DNA of 64,000 nucleotides from Pandoraea sp. ASV26. GTDB lineage: Bacteria; Pseudomonadota; Gammaproteobacteria; Burkholderiales; Burkholderiaceae. The notes beneath the pieces were generated by a model that searched no databases, had not been told where the DNA came from, and saw only the letters and a list, made by a program, of their open reading frames with translations. The DNA lies in NCBI RefSeq assembly GCF_016428915.1, contig NZ_JAELTP010000002.1:60296-124295 (forward strand), given 5' to 3'. Positions 8,446-18,363 of the stretch are shown one piece after another. How positions within the stretch are numbered: position 1 is the first letter of the stretch; each line of letters starts with the position of its first letter. Made by a program: the position numbers and the translations under genes.

Positions 8446-9948
8446 ATGCGAGTCTCCCGACACGTGCATCGTCAACGCCCCGCCCTCAGCGCATCGCTGT
8501 GGCCGGCGCTCGCGCTGAGCGCAACGCTCGCGGCCTGCGCCGTCGGGCCGGACTTTCACCCGCCTGCCCCGACGAGCGTTGTGCAGTACACCACGGGCGC
8601 ACAGCCCTCAGTGACGACCGGGACCGACGGCGCACAGGGCGCCGCGCAGACCCTGCTCGCGGGGGAAGACATGCCGTCCCGCTGGTGGACACGTTTCGGC
8701 TCCCCCGCGCTGAACGCCCTCGTCGAGCAGGCGCTGGCGGACAGCCCGACACTGCGACAGGCCGAGGCGAAACTGCGTCAGGCGCAGGAAGACTATCGCG
8801 CACAGGCGGGCGCGCGATTGCTGCCGTCTGCGGACCTCAAGCTCTCGGGCACACGCGAGCAGGTCGATCTCGAGTCGTTCGGCATCATCGGCGTGCCCAA
8901 TCCCGGGCCGTTCACGTTGTACAACGCGAGCGTCAACATTTCTTACACGCTGGACGTGTTCGGTGCGAATCGGCGTGCGCTGGAAGGTCTGGCCGCGCAG
9001 ATCGATTACCAGCGCTTCGAAGCGCAAGCCGCCCGGCTCTCGCTTGCGGGCAACGTGGTGACGGCAGCCCTGCGGCAAGCCAGCGCACGGGCTCAGCTCT
9101 CGGCGCTCGAAGGCATGGCGAGCGCTCAACGGGCGCAGCTCGACATCACGCGCTCGCGTCAACGCGTGGGTGGCGTCGCCACGCTCGACGTCGAGAATCA
9201 GGCTGCGCTCGTGGCACAGACCGAAGCGCAGTTGCCCGCGCTGCGCTTGCAGATCGCCCAGTACGATCACCAACTGGCCCGCTTGACGGGTCAGGCACCG
9301 GGGGCCTTCACGTCGCCCGTCATCGATCTCAACAGCCTGCAACTGCCGCAAGCGGTGCCCGTTTCGCTACCGTCCACCCTGGCCCGGAGACGTCCGGATA
9401 TCCTCGCCGCCGAGGCACTGCTGCATAAGGCGAGCGCCGACGTCGGCGTGGCGAGCGCGAATCTCTACCCGCAGTTCACCCTGTCCGGCAGCTTCGGCAC
9501 GCAACGCATGCGCATGGCAGACCTCGGTAACGGCATCAACATCTGGAGTATTGGGATGAACCTCTTGCAGCCGCTGTTTCGCGGCGGCGAGTTGCGTGCG
9601 CAACGACGCTCGGCCATTGCCGCCTATGACGCAGCATTGGCGTCGTATCAGGACACTGTGCTGCTCGGCCTCGCGCAGGTCGCCGACGCCATGCGCGCAC
9701 TCGAGGCCGACGCGAACACACTCATCGCCCGGGACGACGCCGCGCGCCGCACGGAAGCGGCCTTCCGGATTGCGAGCGAGCGATACCGCGTGGGCGGCAT
9801 CAGCCATCTCTCGTTGCTCGATGCCCAGCGTCAGGCGCTCGACGCCACTCGCGCCCGACTCGACGCGCAAGGCGCTCGCCTCGCGGATACGGCCGCGCTT
9901 TGGCAAGCGTTGGGCGGCGCGATGGCCGAGCCGCCCACGCCGCAGTAA
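8446..9948 (+). CDS. NodT-family outer-membrane efflux lipoprotein
   Basis: A 500-residue TolC-like outer-membrane factor. The signal peptide ends in LAAC, followed by VGPDFHPP, the standard opening of NodT/OprM-type lipoproteins. Two long Ala/Gln/Arg-rich coiled-coil repeats follow, with LARRRPDILAAEALLHKASAD in the second repeat. It lies seven bases after the permease, completing an adaptor-ATPase-permease-channel operon for export straight to the outside. It converges on a LysR gene 14 bases away. Confidence 0.93.
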   Translation: MRVSRHVHRQRPALSASLWPALALSATLAACAVGPDFHPPAPTSVVQYTTGAQPSVTTGTDGAQGAAQTLLAGEDMPSRWWTRFGSPALNALVEQALADSPTLRQAEAKLRQAQEDYRAQAGARLLPSADLKLSGTREQVDLESFGIIGVPNPGPFTLYNASVNISYTLDVFGANRRALEGLAAQIDYQRFEAQAARLSLAGNVVTAALRQASARAQLSALEGMASAQRAQLDITRSRQRVGGVATLDVENQAALVAQTEAQLPALRLQIAQYDHQLARLTGQAPGAFTSPVIDLNSLQLPQAVPVSLPSTLARRRPDILAAEALLHKASADVGVASANLYPQFTLSGSFGTQRMRMADLGNGINIWSIGMNLLQPLFRGGELRAQRRSAIAAYDAALASYQDTVLLGLAQVADAMRALEADANTLIARDDAARRTEAAFRIASERYRVGGISHLSLLDAQRQALDATRARLDAQGARLADTAALWQALGGAMAEPPTPQ

Positions 9949-9962
9949 GCGACCTATGCCAC

Positions 9963-10889
9963 CTATGCGCGCGACTGCGCCTCGTCGGCGAGACACTTCA
10001 TCAGCGTGGCGACCGGCGCGCGTTTGAGGGCCGATTGACGCACGAGCACGCCCAGCTCTCGCGTGAGCGGTGCGCCGGCGAGCGGCAGCACCTGAACGCC
10101 CTGAACGGCGGTCCCGCCCGCCTTGCCTGCTTTCGCCGCGGCATTGCCGTCGATCGGCAGACCGATGAGCGTCGCGGGCACGATCGACCATCCCAGTCGC
10201 GCGCGCACCAGCCGCAGGATGACTTCGGGCTCGTCGAGCTCCACGCCTTCACGCACCCAGAGCCGATGCCGGCGCAGGTAGCGCTCGACAAGATCGCCCC
10301 CATACGAGCGCCGGTTGTAGCGCACGAACGGCATCTCCACGGCCCAATCGGCCACCGTCCCACGCGCGCCCTTCGGGGCGATGGCGACATACGGCTCGTG
10401 CATGAGCGTGAGCCATTTCATGTCAGCCGGCACGCCAATGCGCGGCCGGATCATCACCGCCAGATCGAGCTCCTTCGCGTCGAGCTGCCCCAGCAATTGC
10501 ACCGACATGCCCGGCACGATATTCAGATGCGGCATCGCGCCGAGCGCCGTCCAGCGCTGCACGGCGCCCGGCAAAAGGCCAAGCTGCACCGTGAGGATCG
10601 CGCCGACGTGGATAGGCGCGAGCGCCGCCTGCCCGTCCTGTGCCCCGGCCTCGCCGCGCATCGCCTGATACCCCGCGATCACCCCCTGCGCCTGCGCGAG
10701 CAGACGCCGGCCATCATCCGAGAGCGACACGGCGCGTCCGGTGCGCTCGAAGAGCTGCACGCCGAGATCGTCCTCGAGACGCTGAATCTGCGCACTCACG
10801 GCCGACTGCGTCAGCCCCAGACGCGCGCCCGCCGCCGAGAACGACGCGGTTTCGGCTGCCGTGACGAAAGTTTTCAGGTAACGGATCAT
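9963..10889 (-). CDS. LysR-family transcriptional regulator
   Basis: A 308-residue LysR protein: winged helix-turn-helix at the N-terminus (SFSAAGARLGLTQSAVSAQI, residues about 16-35) and a periplasmic-binding-like effector domain afterwards. It is divergent from the VOC and FAH-family genes with a 180-base AT-rich gap, so it most probably controls them. A twice-repeated ATCGATG lies in that gap at about 10944 and 10968. The inducer is unknown; the neighbours suggest an aromatic or ring-cleavage product. Confidence 0.9.
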   Translation of the reverse strand: MIRYLKTFVTAAETASFSAAGARLGLTQSAVSAQIQRLEDDLGVQLFERTGRAVSLSDDGRRLLAQAQGVIAGYQAMRGEAGAQDGQAALAPIHVGAILTVQLGLLPGAVQRWTALGAMPHLNIVPGMSVQLLGQLDAKELDLAVMIRPRIGVPADMKWLTLMHEPYVAIAPKGARGTVADWAVEMPFVRYNRRSYGGDLVERYLRRHRLWVREGVELDEPEVILRLVRARLGWSIVPATLIGLPIDGNAAAKAGKAGGTAVQGVQVLPLAGAPLTRELGVLVRQSALKRAPVATLMKCLADEAQSRA

Positions 10890-11069
10890 TGATCGAAATT
10901 TTTGTGACTGAGCTGTCGAATTATTCGTTTCTGATTATTTTTATCGATGGATAGAATTTACAGCAAATCGATGAGGCCGTTCGGCCCGTCGATGAGCCAG
11001 GAAAAAACGTCCGCGAGACCACGCGGCATTTGAACCTCGTTGAACCCCACATTGCACCGGAGTCCCCGT

Positions 11070-11489
11070 ATGGCCACACCGCTCTTTCACCTCGCGTTCC
11101 CTGTCGATGACCTCGAAGCGGCCCGTCGCTTCTACGGCGGCGTGATGGGCTGTGCCGAAGGACGCAGTTCGGATCACTGGATCGACTTTGATTTCTTCGG
11201 TCATCAACTGGTCGCGCACCTCTCGCCGGACGAGGCGGGCAAGCGCATCACGAATCCGGTCGACGGCGACGACGTTCCTGTGCCGCATTTCGGCGTTATC
11301 CTTGACATGCCCGCGTGGCACACACTGGCCGAGCGCCTGCGCGCCGCCGGCACCCGTTTCGTGATCGAGCCGCACATTCGCTTTGCCGGACAGGTCGGCG
11401 AGCAGGCGACGCTGTTCTTCTACGACCCGGCCGGCAACGCGCTGGAGTTCAAAGCGTTTGCCGACATGTCGCAGGTCTTCGCGAAGTAG
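11070..11489 (+). CDS. VOC-superfamily protein (glyoxalase/dioxygenase fold)
   Basis: A 139-residue protein with the paired beta-alpha-beta-beta-beta units of the vicinal-oxygen-chelate fold: [20 protein letters not shown] at the start and [15 protein letters not shown] near the end. Candidate metal ligands are the His of FHLAF, the central His of VPHFGV and the Glu of LEFKAF. The start is ATG 11070 ([10 protein letters not shown]). Such proteins can be glyoxalase-like lyases or extradiol dioxygenases; the next gene is a FAH-family hydrolase, so a ring-fission role is possible but unproved. Confidence 0.85.
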   Translation: MATPLFHLAFPVDDLEAARRFYGGVMGCAEGRSSDHWIDFDFFGHQLVAHLSPDEAGKRITNPVDGDDVPVPHFGVILDMPAWHTLAERLRAAGTRFVIEPHIRFAGQVGEQATLFFYDPAGNALEFKAFADMSQVFAK

Positions 11490-11648
11490 TCTCGCAGTCG
11501 TCGCGAAATCGCCGCTCTGGCGTTCGTCGCGAAGCCGTGCCATTTTGCTGTCGTTCGTGCCGATGGGCGCGACGTTGTTCAAGGCGCCGTCATCTGCCGG
11601 CGTTTGTATCTTGTTGGTTATTGTTTCGTTTCAGCCGAGAGTCTTCTC

Positions 11649-12353
11649 ATGAGCCAATTCGTTATTTCGGCGCCGCCCCAGGCGTCGGTCGCCGTCGCAG
11701 GCAGCGACGCCCGCTTCCCCGTGCGCCGCGTGTTCTGCGTCGGCCGCAACTACGCCGCACATGCCCGCGAGATGGGCAGCAATCCGGATCGTGAGCCGCC
11801 GTTCTTCTTCATGAAGCCGGCCGATGCCGTTGTTGCCGCCGAAGGCACGCTGCCCTACCCGCCGCTCACGAGCGAGCTGCACCACGAGATCGAACTGGTG
11901 GTCGCCATCGGCGCCGACGGCGAGAACGTCGATGCCAGCCAGGCGCTGTCGCTGGTGTGGGGTTACGGTGTCGGCGTCGATCTCACGCGTCGTGACTTGC
12001 AGCAGCAGGCCAAGGACACGCGTCGTCCGTGGGACTGGGGCAAGGCGTTCGACGCCTCGGCACCGTGCGGGCCGCTGCACGCCGTGGCAGACGTCGGTCA
12101 TCCGAAGGAAGGCCGCGTGTGGCTCGACGTGAACGGTGACAATCGTCAGACCGGCGATCTCAACGAACTGATCTGGTCGGTGCCCGACCTGATTGCCGAG
12201 ATCTCGCGCAGCGTGAAGCTCGCCGCCGGCGACCTGATCTTCACCGGCACGCCCGCAGGCGTGGGGCCGCTCGAACCGGGCGACAAGGTCAGCGCCGGTG
12301 TGGCAGGCGTGGGGGAGATTGCCTTCACCATCGGCAAAAAGCCCGCCGCCTGA
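11649..12353 (+). CDS. Fumarylacetoacetate hydrolase family protein
   Basis: A 234-residue FAH-fold hydrolase that splits a C-C bond in beta-diketo acids. The N-terminal VGRNYAAHAREM, the metal-site pattern with LHHEIELVVAIG (Glu ligands) and the DLTRRDLQQQAKD segment are typical. Length and the motif FFFMKPADAVV resemble fumarylpyruvate hydrolases of the gentisate pathway, which yield fumarate and pyruvate; that substrate is inference since no gentisate dioxygenase is nearby. ATG 11649 is chosen; the open frame extends 15 codons further up. It is probably cotranscribed with the VOC gene. Confidence 0.87.
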   Translation: MSQFVISAPPQASVAVAGSDARFPVRRVFCVGRNYAAHAREMGSNPDREPPFFFMKPADAVVAAEGTLPYPPLTSELHHEIELVVAIGADGENVDASQALSLVWGYGVGVDLTRRDLQQQAKDTRRPWDWGKAFDASAPCGPLHAVADVGHPKEGRVWLDVNGDNRQTGDLNELIWSVPDLIAEISRSVKLAAGDLIFTGTPAGVGPLEPGDKVSAGVAGVGEIAFTIGKKPAA

Positions 12354-13091
12354 CGCATCGTCGTCCGATCGATTTGCAGGTCCTGCACCGGTAGACGGCA
12401 AGGATATCCACAGCAACTGTTGATAACCCTTTGCATAAGTACCCGGCCGGCGGCGCAAACGCCCGCCGGCATTGCGTGTCAAGTGCATTGCCTAATTTGC
12501 CGTCACCGGTGCGGCATCCGGTCTCTCAAACCGGTGCCGCGCAATGCGCTGCAATGCGTTGTAACGCGCCTCGCCCCCCTACATCGCCTTTCATTCCTGA
12601 AACATTTTCCGCCGGACGACGGAACGCAACCCGTTTCAATCAATGAACTTCCCTTTCAATTCAATGAGTTGTGGAAACTGGCATGCTTCTCGCATAAATA
12701 GGTGCGCAAGCTGTCCGCCTCCGGGGAAGCCTCTTCGCCTGGGTCGATCGCCTCGGGGATCAAGCCATGCACGCCACATGGCCCCGGCACGCCCGATGCC
12801 TATCCCTCGCCGGGAGCGCCCCGGACGCGGACGGATTGCACCACAGACCGGTTCACTTCGGACGATGGGAAACTTTCAGCGAGGGGATCATGCAAATTCG
12901 CCGCACCGGGCCTTGCGCCCTGAGCCCCTGCGCCCGGTCGCTCGCCCCTGCGAGCCCCGCGAAGTCAGCCCGCCGTCATCCGCGTGAGCGGTGTGCGAGC
13001 TGGCGGCACCGGCGGCACGATGCCGCCGGCGATCGCCGCCAAGTGGCGCCCGGCAGAGCCTTGCGCTGAAGCCAACCCTCGTCAGGCGGCT
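12354..13091. other. Long stretch without a convincing gene
   Basis: Between the FAH-family gene and the end of glpK there are 738 bases. Open frames here are Arg/Pro-rich and lack family resemblance. The left part holds an inverted repeat (GCCGGCGG at 12446, CCGCCGGC at 12463), three 10-bp near-repeats of GCAATGCGyT around 12541-12570, and a sigma54-like promoter at 12679. The right part holds a perfect 9-bp hairpin at 13009-13029 without a T-run. A well-placed GAGGGG precedes ATG 12890, but the frame it opens looks non-coding. Confidence 0.6.
12679..12694 (+). promoter_or_regulatory. Sigma54-like -24/-12 promoter without an assigned gene
   Basis: The sequence TGGCAT-N5-TCGCA keeps the required GG-N10-GC spacing. 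Upstream are two imperfect direct repeats of TTTCAATyAATGA at 12634 and 12654 and an inverted repeat TTTCA-N4-TGAAA at 12589-12602, which could bind an activator. No recognisable gene follows before glpK ends on the other strand. Confidence 0.4.
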
Positions 13092-14594
13092 TCAGCCCTC
13101 TTCCGCCCAGACCTTGGCGGCGCGCACCGCGCGTTGCCACCCCTTCACCGCACGGTCGACGTCGCTCTCGGAGAGTTTGCGGGAGAAGCGTCGCTGTAAT
13201 TGCCATTGACGTTGCAACGTGTCGATGTCCGGCCAGAAACCTACGGCGAGCCCGGCGAGATAGGCGGCCCCCGCAGCCGTCGTTTCGATCACCTTGGGAC
13301 GCACGACGTCTGCCCCCAGCAAGTCCGCCTGCCATTGCATCAGAAGATCGTTGGCCGCCGCGCCGCCGTCGACGCGCAACTCGGACACATGCAGCCCCGC
13401 GTCGGCTTCCATCGCGCGCAAGACGTCGAGTGTCTGGAACGCGATGCTGTCGAGTGCCGCGCGCGCCACATGGGCGGCGGTCGTGCCGCGCGTTGCGCCG
13501 AACAGCGTGCCGCGTGCGCGTGGCTGCCAATGCGGTGCGCCGAGGCCGGCGAACGCCGGCACGAGGACAACGCCGTCGGCATCCGGCACGCTGGTCGCGA
13601 GCGCTTCGACATCACGCGAGTGACGAATGATGCCCAGTCCGTCACGCAGCCACTGCACGACGGCGCCACCGATGAAGATGCTGCCCTCGAGCGCGTAGTC
13701 CACCCGATTGCCGATCTTCCAGGCCACCGTCGTGAGCAGGTTGTGGCTGGACGCCTGCGGCCGGCTGCCGGTGTTCATCACCATGAAGCAACCGGTGCCG
13801 TAGGTGTTCTTCACCATGCCGGGCGCAAGACACATCTGCCCGAAGAGCGCCGCCTGCTGATCGCCCGCGATGCCTGCGATCGGCACCGGCACGGAGAACA
13901 GCGACGTGGCCGTATGTCCGAACACTTCGCTCGACGAACGCACCTCCGGCAACATGCTGCGCGGCACGCCAAGCAACGCGAGGAGTTCGTCGTCCCACTC
14001 GAGCGAGTGGATGTTGAAGAGCATGGTGCGCGAGGCGTTCGAGACGTCCGTCACATGCAGCTTGCCGCCCGTCAAATGCCATACGAGCCAACTGTCGACC
14101 GTGCCGAACGCGAGGTGTCCCGCCTCGGCCGCGGCGCGCGCGCCGTCAACGTTATCGAGAATCCAGCGAATCTTGCTGCCGGAGAAATAGGCGTCGATAC
14201 GAAGCCCCGTGCGGCTCGAGACGAACGCTTCCTTTCCCTGTGCGCGCAACTGATCGCAGAAATCGGCCGTACGGCGATCCTGCCAGACGATGGCGTTGTA
14301 CACCGGCTCGCCCGTGCGGCGATCCCAGACGATCGTCGTCTCGCGCTGGTTCGTGATGCCGATGGCGGCGATGTCGCTGCCACCCACACGGGCATGCGTC
14401 AACGCCTCGGCGGCAACGCCGGCCTGCGTCGACCAGATTTCCCGCGGGTCGTGCTCGACCCAGCCAGGGTGCGGATAGATCTGACGGAATTCCTTCTGCG
14501 CGGTCGTCACGACACGGCCATCGCGATCGAACAGCAATGCTCGCGAACTGGTCGTGCCCTGATCGAACGCGAGAATGTACGCTCCTCCTGCCAT
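13092..14594 (-). CDS. glpK: Glycerol kinase
   Basis: Phosphorylates glycerol to sn-glycerol 3-phosphate with ATP in the cytoplasm. The 500-residue protein shows the FGGY-kinase marks: [18 protein letters not shown] (phosphate 1 motif), [25 protein letters not shown] and [18 protein letters not shown]. Start ATG 14594 is preceded by GGAGACAAG; the open frame runs further up but that part overlaps the 3' end of glpD. It lies 29 bases downstream of glpD, so the two form an operon under GlpR. Confidence 0.95.
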   Translation of the reverse strand: MAGGAYILAFDQGTTSSRALLFDRDGRVVTTAQKEFRQIYPHPGWVEHDPREIWSTQAGVAAEALTHARVGGSDIAAIGITNQRETTIVWDRRTGEPVYNAIVWQDRRTADFCDQLRAQGKEAFVSSRTGLRIDAYFSGSKIRWILDNVDGARAAAEAGHLAFGTVDSWLVWHLTGGKLHVTDVSNASRTMLFNIHSLEWDDELLALLGVPRSMLPEVRSSSEVFGHTATSLFSVPVPIAGIAGDQQAALFGQMCLAPGMVKNTYGTGCFMVMNTGSRPQASSHNLLTTVAWKIGNRVDYALEGSIFIGGAVVQWLRDGLGIIRHSRDVEALATSVPDADGVVLVPAFAGLGAPHWQPRARGTLFGATRGTTAAHVARAALDSIAFQTLDVLRAMEADAGLHVSELRVDGGAAANDLLMQWQADLLGADVVRPKVIETTAAGAAYLAGLAVGFWPDIDTLQRQWQLQRRFSRKLSESDVDRAVKGWQRAVRAAKVWAEEG

Positions 14595-14623
14595 TGCGCT
14601 TGTCTCCTGTTTTTCTACTGACT

Positions 14624-16162
14624 TCAGGCAGCCATTTCCATATGACGTGCAAACCACTGCTGCACGCTGGCTTCCCCGTCCTTTCCGACGTGCAGACCGA
14701 GTTTGGTCCGGCGCCACAGCACGTCTTGCGCCGTGCGCGCCCATTCGTACTGCACAAGATAGCGCAGCTCGGCTTCATACAGATCGCCGCACAGGCGCTG
14801 CCCCAGTGCGTCGAGCGAATTCGCATCGCCCACGAGTACCTGGGTGCGTGTGCCATAGGTGCGCGCGTAGCGATGCGCCAGTGTCTGCGGCAGCCACGGC
14901 ATTTGCGCACGCAGCGACGTTTCGAACGTACTCGCATCCGGCTGCGCCATGTCACCGCCCGGCAGCGGCGCGCCCGCCGTCCAGTCGCCATGCGTGAAGC
15001 CCAGCGGGCCTCGCAGATGCGACATCGCCTCTTCTGCGAGACGGCGGTAAGTCGTGATCTTGCCGCCGAACACCGACAGCAGCGGTGCGCGCGTGGCGGA
15101 CGCGTCCAGTTCCAACTTGTAATCGCGCGTGACGGCCGACGGGTTCGAGACCTCTTCCTCCATCAACGGCCGCACACCGGCGTAACTCCAGACGACATCG
15201 TCAGGCACGATCGGCTTGGTGAAGTATTCGCTGGCAGACTTGCAGAGATAGGCGATCTCGTCGTCGTTGATCGCCACCTGCGCCGGGTCGCCGTGATACT
15301 CGATATCGGTCGTGCCGATCAGCGTGAAATCGCGCTCGTAGGGAATCGCGAAAATGATGCGCTTGTCCGGGTTCTGGAAGATGTAGGCGTGATCGTGATC
15401 GAACAGCTTGCGCGTGACGATGTGGCTGCCCTTGACCATGCGGATGCGATGCGCCGCGCTCTGGCGAAGTACGTCGCCAAGCAGATGCCCCACCCACGGC
15501 CCCGCCGCATTGACGATGGCCCGCGCGCACACGGTCTGGTGCGCGCCCTCGGGCGTCTCGATCTTTGCCGTCCACATGTGCTCACCGCGCTCGGCGCCGA
15601 CGAGCCGCGTGCGCGTGAGAATCGTTGCGCCACGCTCGGCGGCATCCTGTGCGTTGAGGACGACCAGACGCGCGTCCTGCACCCAGCCGTCCGAGTAGAC
15701 GAAACCGCGCTTGAGATCTTGGCGCAGCGGTGCGCCCGCCGGATGCCGGCGCAGATCGATGCCGCGCGAGCCGGGCAGAATCTCGCGCCGGGCAAGGTGA
15801 TCGTAGAAGAACAGCCCCGCACGAATCAGCCACGCAGGACGCAGGCTGGGCATGTGCGGCATCACGAAACGCAGCGGCCACATGATGTGCGGCGCCGCGC
15901 GCAGCAGCACTTCGCGCTCCTGCAACGCCTTGCGCACCAGACTGAACTCGTAATACTCGAGATAGCGCAGACCGCCGTGAATGAGCTTGGTGCTCGCCGA
16001 CGAGGTATGCGACGCCAGATCGTCCTGCTCCACGAGCAACACACGCAGGCCGCGACCGGCCGCATCGCGTGCAATGCCCGTTCCGTTGATCCCGCCGCCC
16101 ACGACCAACAGGTCATAAGGCGCAAGTCGATTGTCCGATGGCGATTGGGCGGATGTCAGCAC
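14624..16162 (-). CDS. glpD: Aerobic glycerol-3-phosphate dehydrogenase
   Basis: The FAD enzyme oxidises glycerol 3-phosphate to dihydroxyacetone phosphate and passes electrons to quinone at the inner membrane. The 512-residue protein has the dinucleotide motif [19 protein letters not shown], the [20 protein letters not shown] signature and [16 protein letters not shown] at the end of the FAD fold. The start is GTG 16162, with GGGAG seven to ten bases upstream. Two palindromic operators lie just upstream, between it and glpR. Confidence 0.95.
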   Translation of the reverse strand: MLTSAQSPSDNRLAPYDLLVVGGGINGTGIARDAAGRGLRVLLVEQDDLASHTSSASTKLIHGGLRYLEYYEFSLVRKALQEREVLLRAAPHIMWPLRFVMPHMPSLRPAWLIRAGLFFYDHLARREILPGSRGIDLRRHPAGAPLRQDLKRGFVYSDGWVQDARLVVLNAQDAAERGATILTRTRLVGAERGEHMWTAKIETPEGAHQTVCARAIVNAAGPWVGHLLGDVLRQSAAHRIRMVKGSHIVTRKLFDHDHAYIFQNPDKRIIFAIPYERDFTLIGTTDIEYHGDPAQVAINDDEIAYLCKSASEYFTKPIVPDDVVWSYAGVRPLMEEEVSNPSAVTRDYKLELDASATRAPLLSVFGGKITTYRRLAEEAMSHLRGPLGFTHGDWTAGAPLPGGDMAQPDASTFETSLRAQMPWLPQTLAHRYARTYGTRTQVLVGDANSLDALGQRLCGDLYEAELRYLVQYEWARTAQDVLWRRTKLGLHVGKDGEASVQQWFARHMEMAA

Positions 16163-16208
16163 GTCGTCACTCCCGGGTAATGGGCGTCAAATCAGGGAAA
16201 GGTCGAAG

Positions 16209-16248
16209 ATGTTCGCTTTGAACGCTTGGAATGTTCGTTTACGAACAT
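16209..16248 (-). promoter_or_regulatory. Two GlpR-type operators upstream of glpD
   Basis: At 16231-16248 there is a perfect palindrome ATGTTCGT-TT-ACGAACAT. A weaker copy, ATGTTCGC-TT-TGAACGCT, lies at 16209-16226, with centres 22 bases apart (two helical turns). TTCG/CGAA half-sites are characteristic of GlpR operators, and the repressor gene is next door, so repression of glpD-glpK by GlpR is very likely. Confidence 0.8.
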
Positions 16249-16348
16249 CATTCTTCGAATTCTAACATATCACGTCCGATGAGTTTCGAATTCGCGCATT
16301 TCACTGACCGGATGTGCGAATTCGCACCGGCCCTACTGGCGGCGGGCG

Positions 16349-17197
16349 TCAGTCCGCAACGTGCACCAGCGTGCCCGCGTCGGCAATCACCTGCGCCATG
16401 GCTTCGGGCACCGGGCGATCGGTGAACAAGGCGTCGACTTGAGACAGATGCCCCAGCCGAACCAGTGCCGGACGTCCGAACTTGCTGTGATCGGCGGCCA
16501 GAAAGACCGTGCGGGAGTGCTCGATGATCGCTTCGGCTACCCGGACTTCGCGATAGTCGAAGTCTCGCAGCGTGCCGTCGGCGTCGATGGCCGAGATGCC
16601 GACGATGCCGAAATCGACCTTGAACTGGCGAATGAAATCGAGCGTGGCTTCGCCCGTCACGCCCTGGTCGCGCGCACGCACGACACCACCGGTGATGATG
16701 ACCTCGGCGTCGGCGTAGCCGCTCATCATGGCCGCGACGTGCAGATTGTTGGTGATGACGCGCAAGCCGCGATGACGCGACAGCGCCCGGGCCACGGCTT
16801 CCGTCGTGGTGCCCAGATTGATGAAGATCGATGCGTGATCGGGAATTTGTTCGGCAAGACGCACGGCAATGCGGCGCTTTTCGTCGGCCAGTTGCGTCTG
16901 ACGCGCGTCGTAGGCGTCGTTCTCGGCCCCGCCCGGCAGGCCGACACCGCCGTGGTAGCGGCGCACCCATTTGCGTTCGGCCAGGAAGTTGATGTCGCGC
17001 CGGATGGTCTGCGGCGTGACGTCGAAGCGCGCCGCCAGTTCGTCGACCGTGAGAAAGCCGTCGCGTCGAACCGCGTCGAAAAGCGCCTGCTGGCGCGGGT
17101 TCAGCGAAGCCTGTCCGGCATCAGCGGCGGCAGCGGAAAGCGCCTCGGTGACATCGACGGATTCGGCAGATTCGGTATGGGACATCGGCACGCACAC
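16349..17197 (-). CDS. glpR: DeoR-family glycerol-3-phosphate regulon repressor
   Basis: A 282-residue DeoR-type repressor. The DeoR helix-turn-helix is at about residues 45-75 (FLTVDELAARFDVTPQTIRRDI), followed by the sugar-phosphate sensing domain with GITGGV-like VIITGGVV and FLAADHSKFGRPA. By location beside glpD and glpK it responds to glycerol 3-phosphate. The GTG at 17197 has GAAGG at good spacing; an ATG four codons later (17185) is an alternative. A 30-residue Ala/Glu-rich tail precedes the DNA-binding domain. Confidence 0.9.
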   Translation of the reverse strand: MCVPMSHTESAESVDVTEALSAAAADAGQASLNPRQQALFDAVRRDGFLTVDELAARFDVTPQTIRRDINFLAERKWVRRYHGGVGLPGGAENDAYDARQTQLADEKRRIAVRLAEQIPDHASIFINLGTTTEAVARALSRHRGLRVITNNLHVAAMMSGYADAEVIITGGVVRARDQGVTGEATLDFIRQFKVDFGIVGISAIDADGTLRDFDYREVRVAEAIIEHSRTVFLAADHSKFGRPALVRLGHLSQVDALFTDRPVPEAMAQVIADAGTLVHVAD

Positions 17198-17200
17198 AGT

Positions 17201-17232
17201 AAAAACCTTCGTGCCGCCCGGCCGGCGGCACG
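17201..17232 (-). terminator. Hairpin with T-run before glpR
   Basis: A perfect 9-bp stem CGTGCCGCC/GGCGGCACG with a five-base loop is followed on the minus strand by AAGG and TTTTT. It may end transcripts from the lipoprotein gene, but it also sits directly before the glpR ribosome site and overlaps its leader. Confidence 0.45.
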
Positions 17233-17315
17233 TTCGCCGTCATGATACCCCGCCCTTGTATGACACCGCCGTGACGGCCGCATGACCGTCAACGGTTATC
17301 GGCGTCGCTTGACGC

Positions 17316-17819
17316 TCAGAGGCACTGACGCACGGCGTCGGCGAGCGACTGCGGGCCGGTCGAGCCGAGATAGAGCGAGCCTTCGCTGCCCGGCTTGCGC
17401 GGCGCGAGATCGAGAACGGCGAGGACGCCGTCGTCTTGCGAGGAGAGTTGGAGCGTCTGGCCGGCGCCGGCCTTCTGCCGTTGCAGGCGGGCATAAGGCA
17501 GTTGCTTCTTCCACAGACGCGCGGTGCAGGCACTCACCCTGGCAAAGGCTTTCTTCGATGAGCCTTGCCACACCGCACCGTTGCTGCGAGCGTCGTCGAT
17601 CGTGTCGCGGTAGGCGGGCAACGTCTCGACTTTTACGTTTTCCGGTGCAACGTCAGCGACGCTGCCCACCGGCGGGTCGTCAGTTGACGCAGCCGGTGCC
17701 GTCTGCGCACACGCCGCCAGCAGCGCGACGAGCGTCAGGCTCGCTGCGGCCACCACCCCCGCGGCACCGCGCCGCGTCACACGCGTCGTGCCGGAATTCT
17801 TGTCTTTGCCCCGGTTCAT
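17316..17819 (-). CDS. Putative lipoprotein of unknown function
   Basis: A 167-residue protein starting MNRGKDKNSG, preceded by GGAG. A hydrophobic segment (AAGVVAAASLTLVALLAAC) ends in a lipobox-like L-A-A-C, so it is probably a lipid-anchored envelope protein. The mature part has a Thr/Pro/Asp-rich linker, then a mixed domain with two more cysteines (SACTARLW and the C-terminal AVRQCL) that could form a disulphide. The open frame extends 66 codons further upstream but without a plausible signal. I do not recognise the family. Confidence 0.65.
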   Translation of the reverse strand: MNRGKDKNSGTTRVTRRGAAGVVAAASLTLVALLAACAQTAPAASTDDPPVGSVADVAPENVKVETLPAYRDTIDDARSNGAVWQGSSKKAFARVSACTARLWKKQLPYARLQRQKAGAGQTLQLSSQDDGVLAVLDLAPRKPGSEGSLYLGSTGPQSLADAVRQCL

Positions 17820-18363
17820 GCCCCGCTCCACGCTTGCAAATGGCTGTCGCACGCGTCGAATCTCCGGTGTGCCGCAGCAGGCCGGGCATCGTCGTGACGA
17901 CAACTTGGTATCTGGTCCAGGCGCCACCATCGCTGGTGAGTGGGTGGCCACGCGATGTCTTCTTGCATGCGTGTGAGGCCACAGCTCGCGCCGTTTTGTT
18001 CGTTCTGCTCTGGTCATGCCGGCCCGCGCCCGTGCACGTCGCAGGCCCGACTTTGCAGGCCGTGCGGACTATCGGGCCACGCACCGCCAGTTGGCGCTCA
18101 TCTTACTCGTGTTATTCATAGCATGGCAATTCGCGCAATGCGCGCTGGCCCGAATCGCGTATATTGCATGTTTCTGTCACACTGCGCCGCACCGCTTCGC
18201 GCCCAACCCTGCTGCGAACCGACGTGCGGTCCCGCCCACCGGGCCGCGGATACCTCCGCCGGCCGGTACGCCATAAGCGATCACAACCCGCGGGCCGATA
18301 GACACACGTGGCGCACGTGAATCCTGCCAACCCGTATCAATTTTTGCGACTGTCCCGATTTCC
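17820..18363. other. Intergenic region, nothing clear
   Basis: These 544 bases separate the lipoprotein gene (minus) from glycerate kinase (plus), so they should hold both promoters. Several overlapping frames are open, none with a family match. A TATATT near 18159 could be a -10 element for the kinase gene, without a convincing -35. Confidence 0.5.

Noticed and set aside
12643..12987. Open frame of 114 codons downstream of folate/FAH region, and the frame at 12767-13069
   Set aside because: Composition is Arg/Pro-rich with no recognisable segment. The first begins upstream of the sigma54-like site and overlaps it.
13009..13029. Perfect 9-bp hairpin downstream of glpK considered as a terminator
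   Set aside because: No T-run on either side and it is 63 bases or more from the stop within a generally GC-rich palindromic stretch; kept only as a note.
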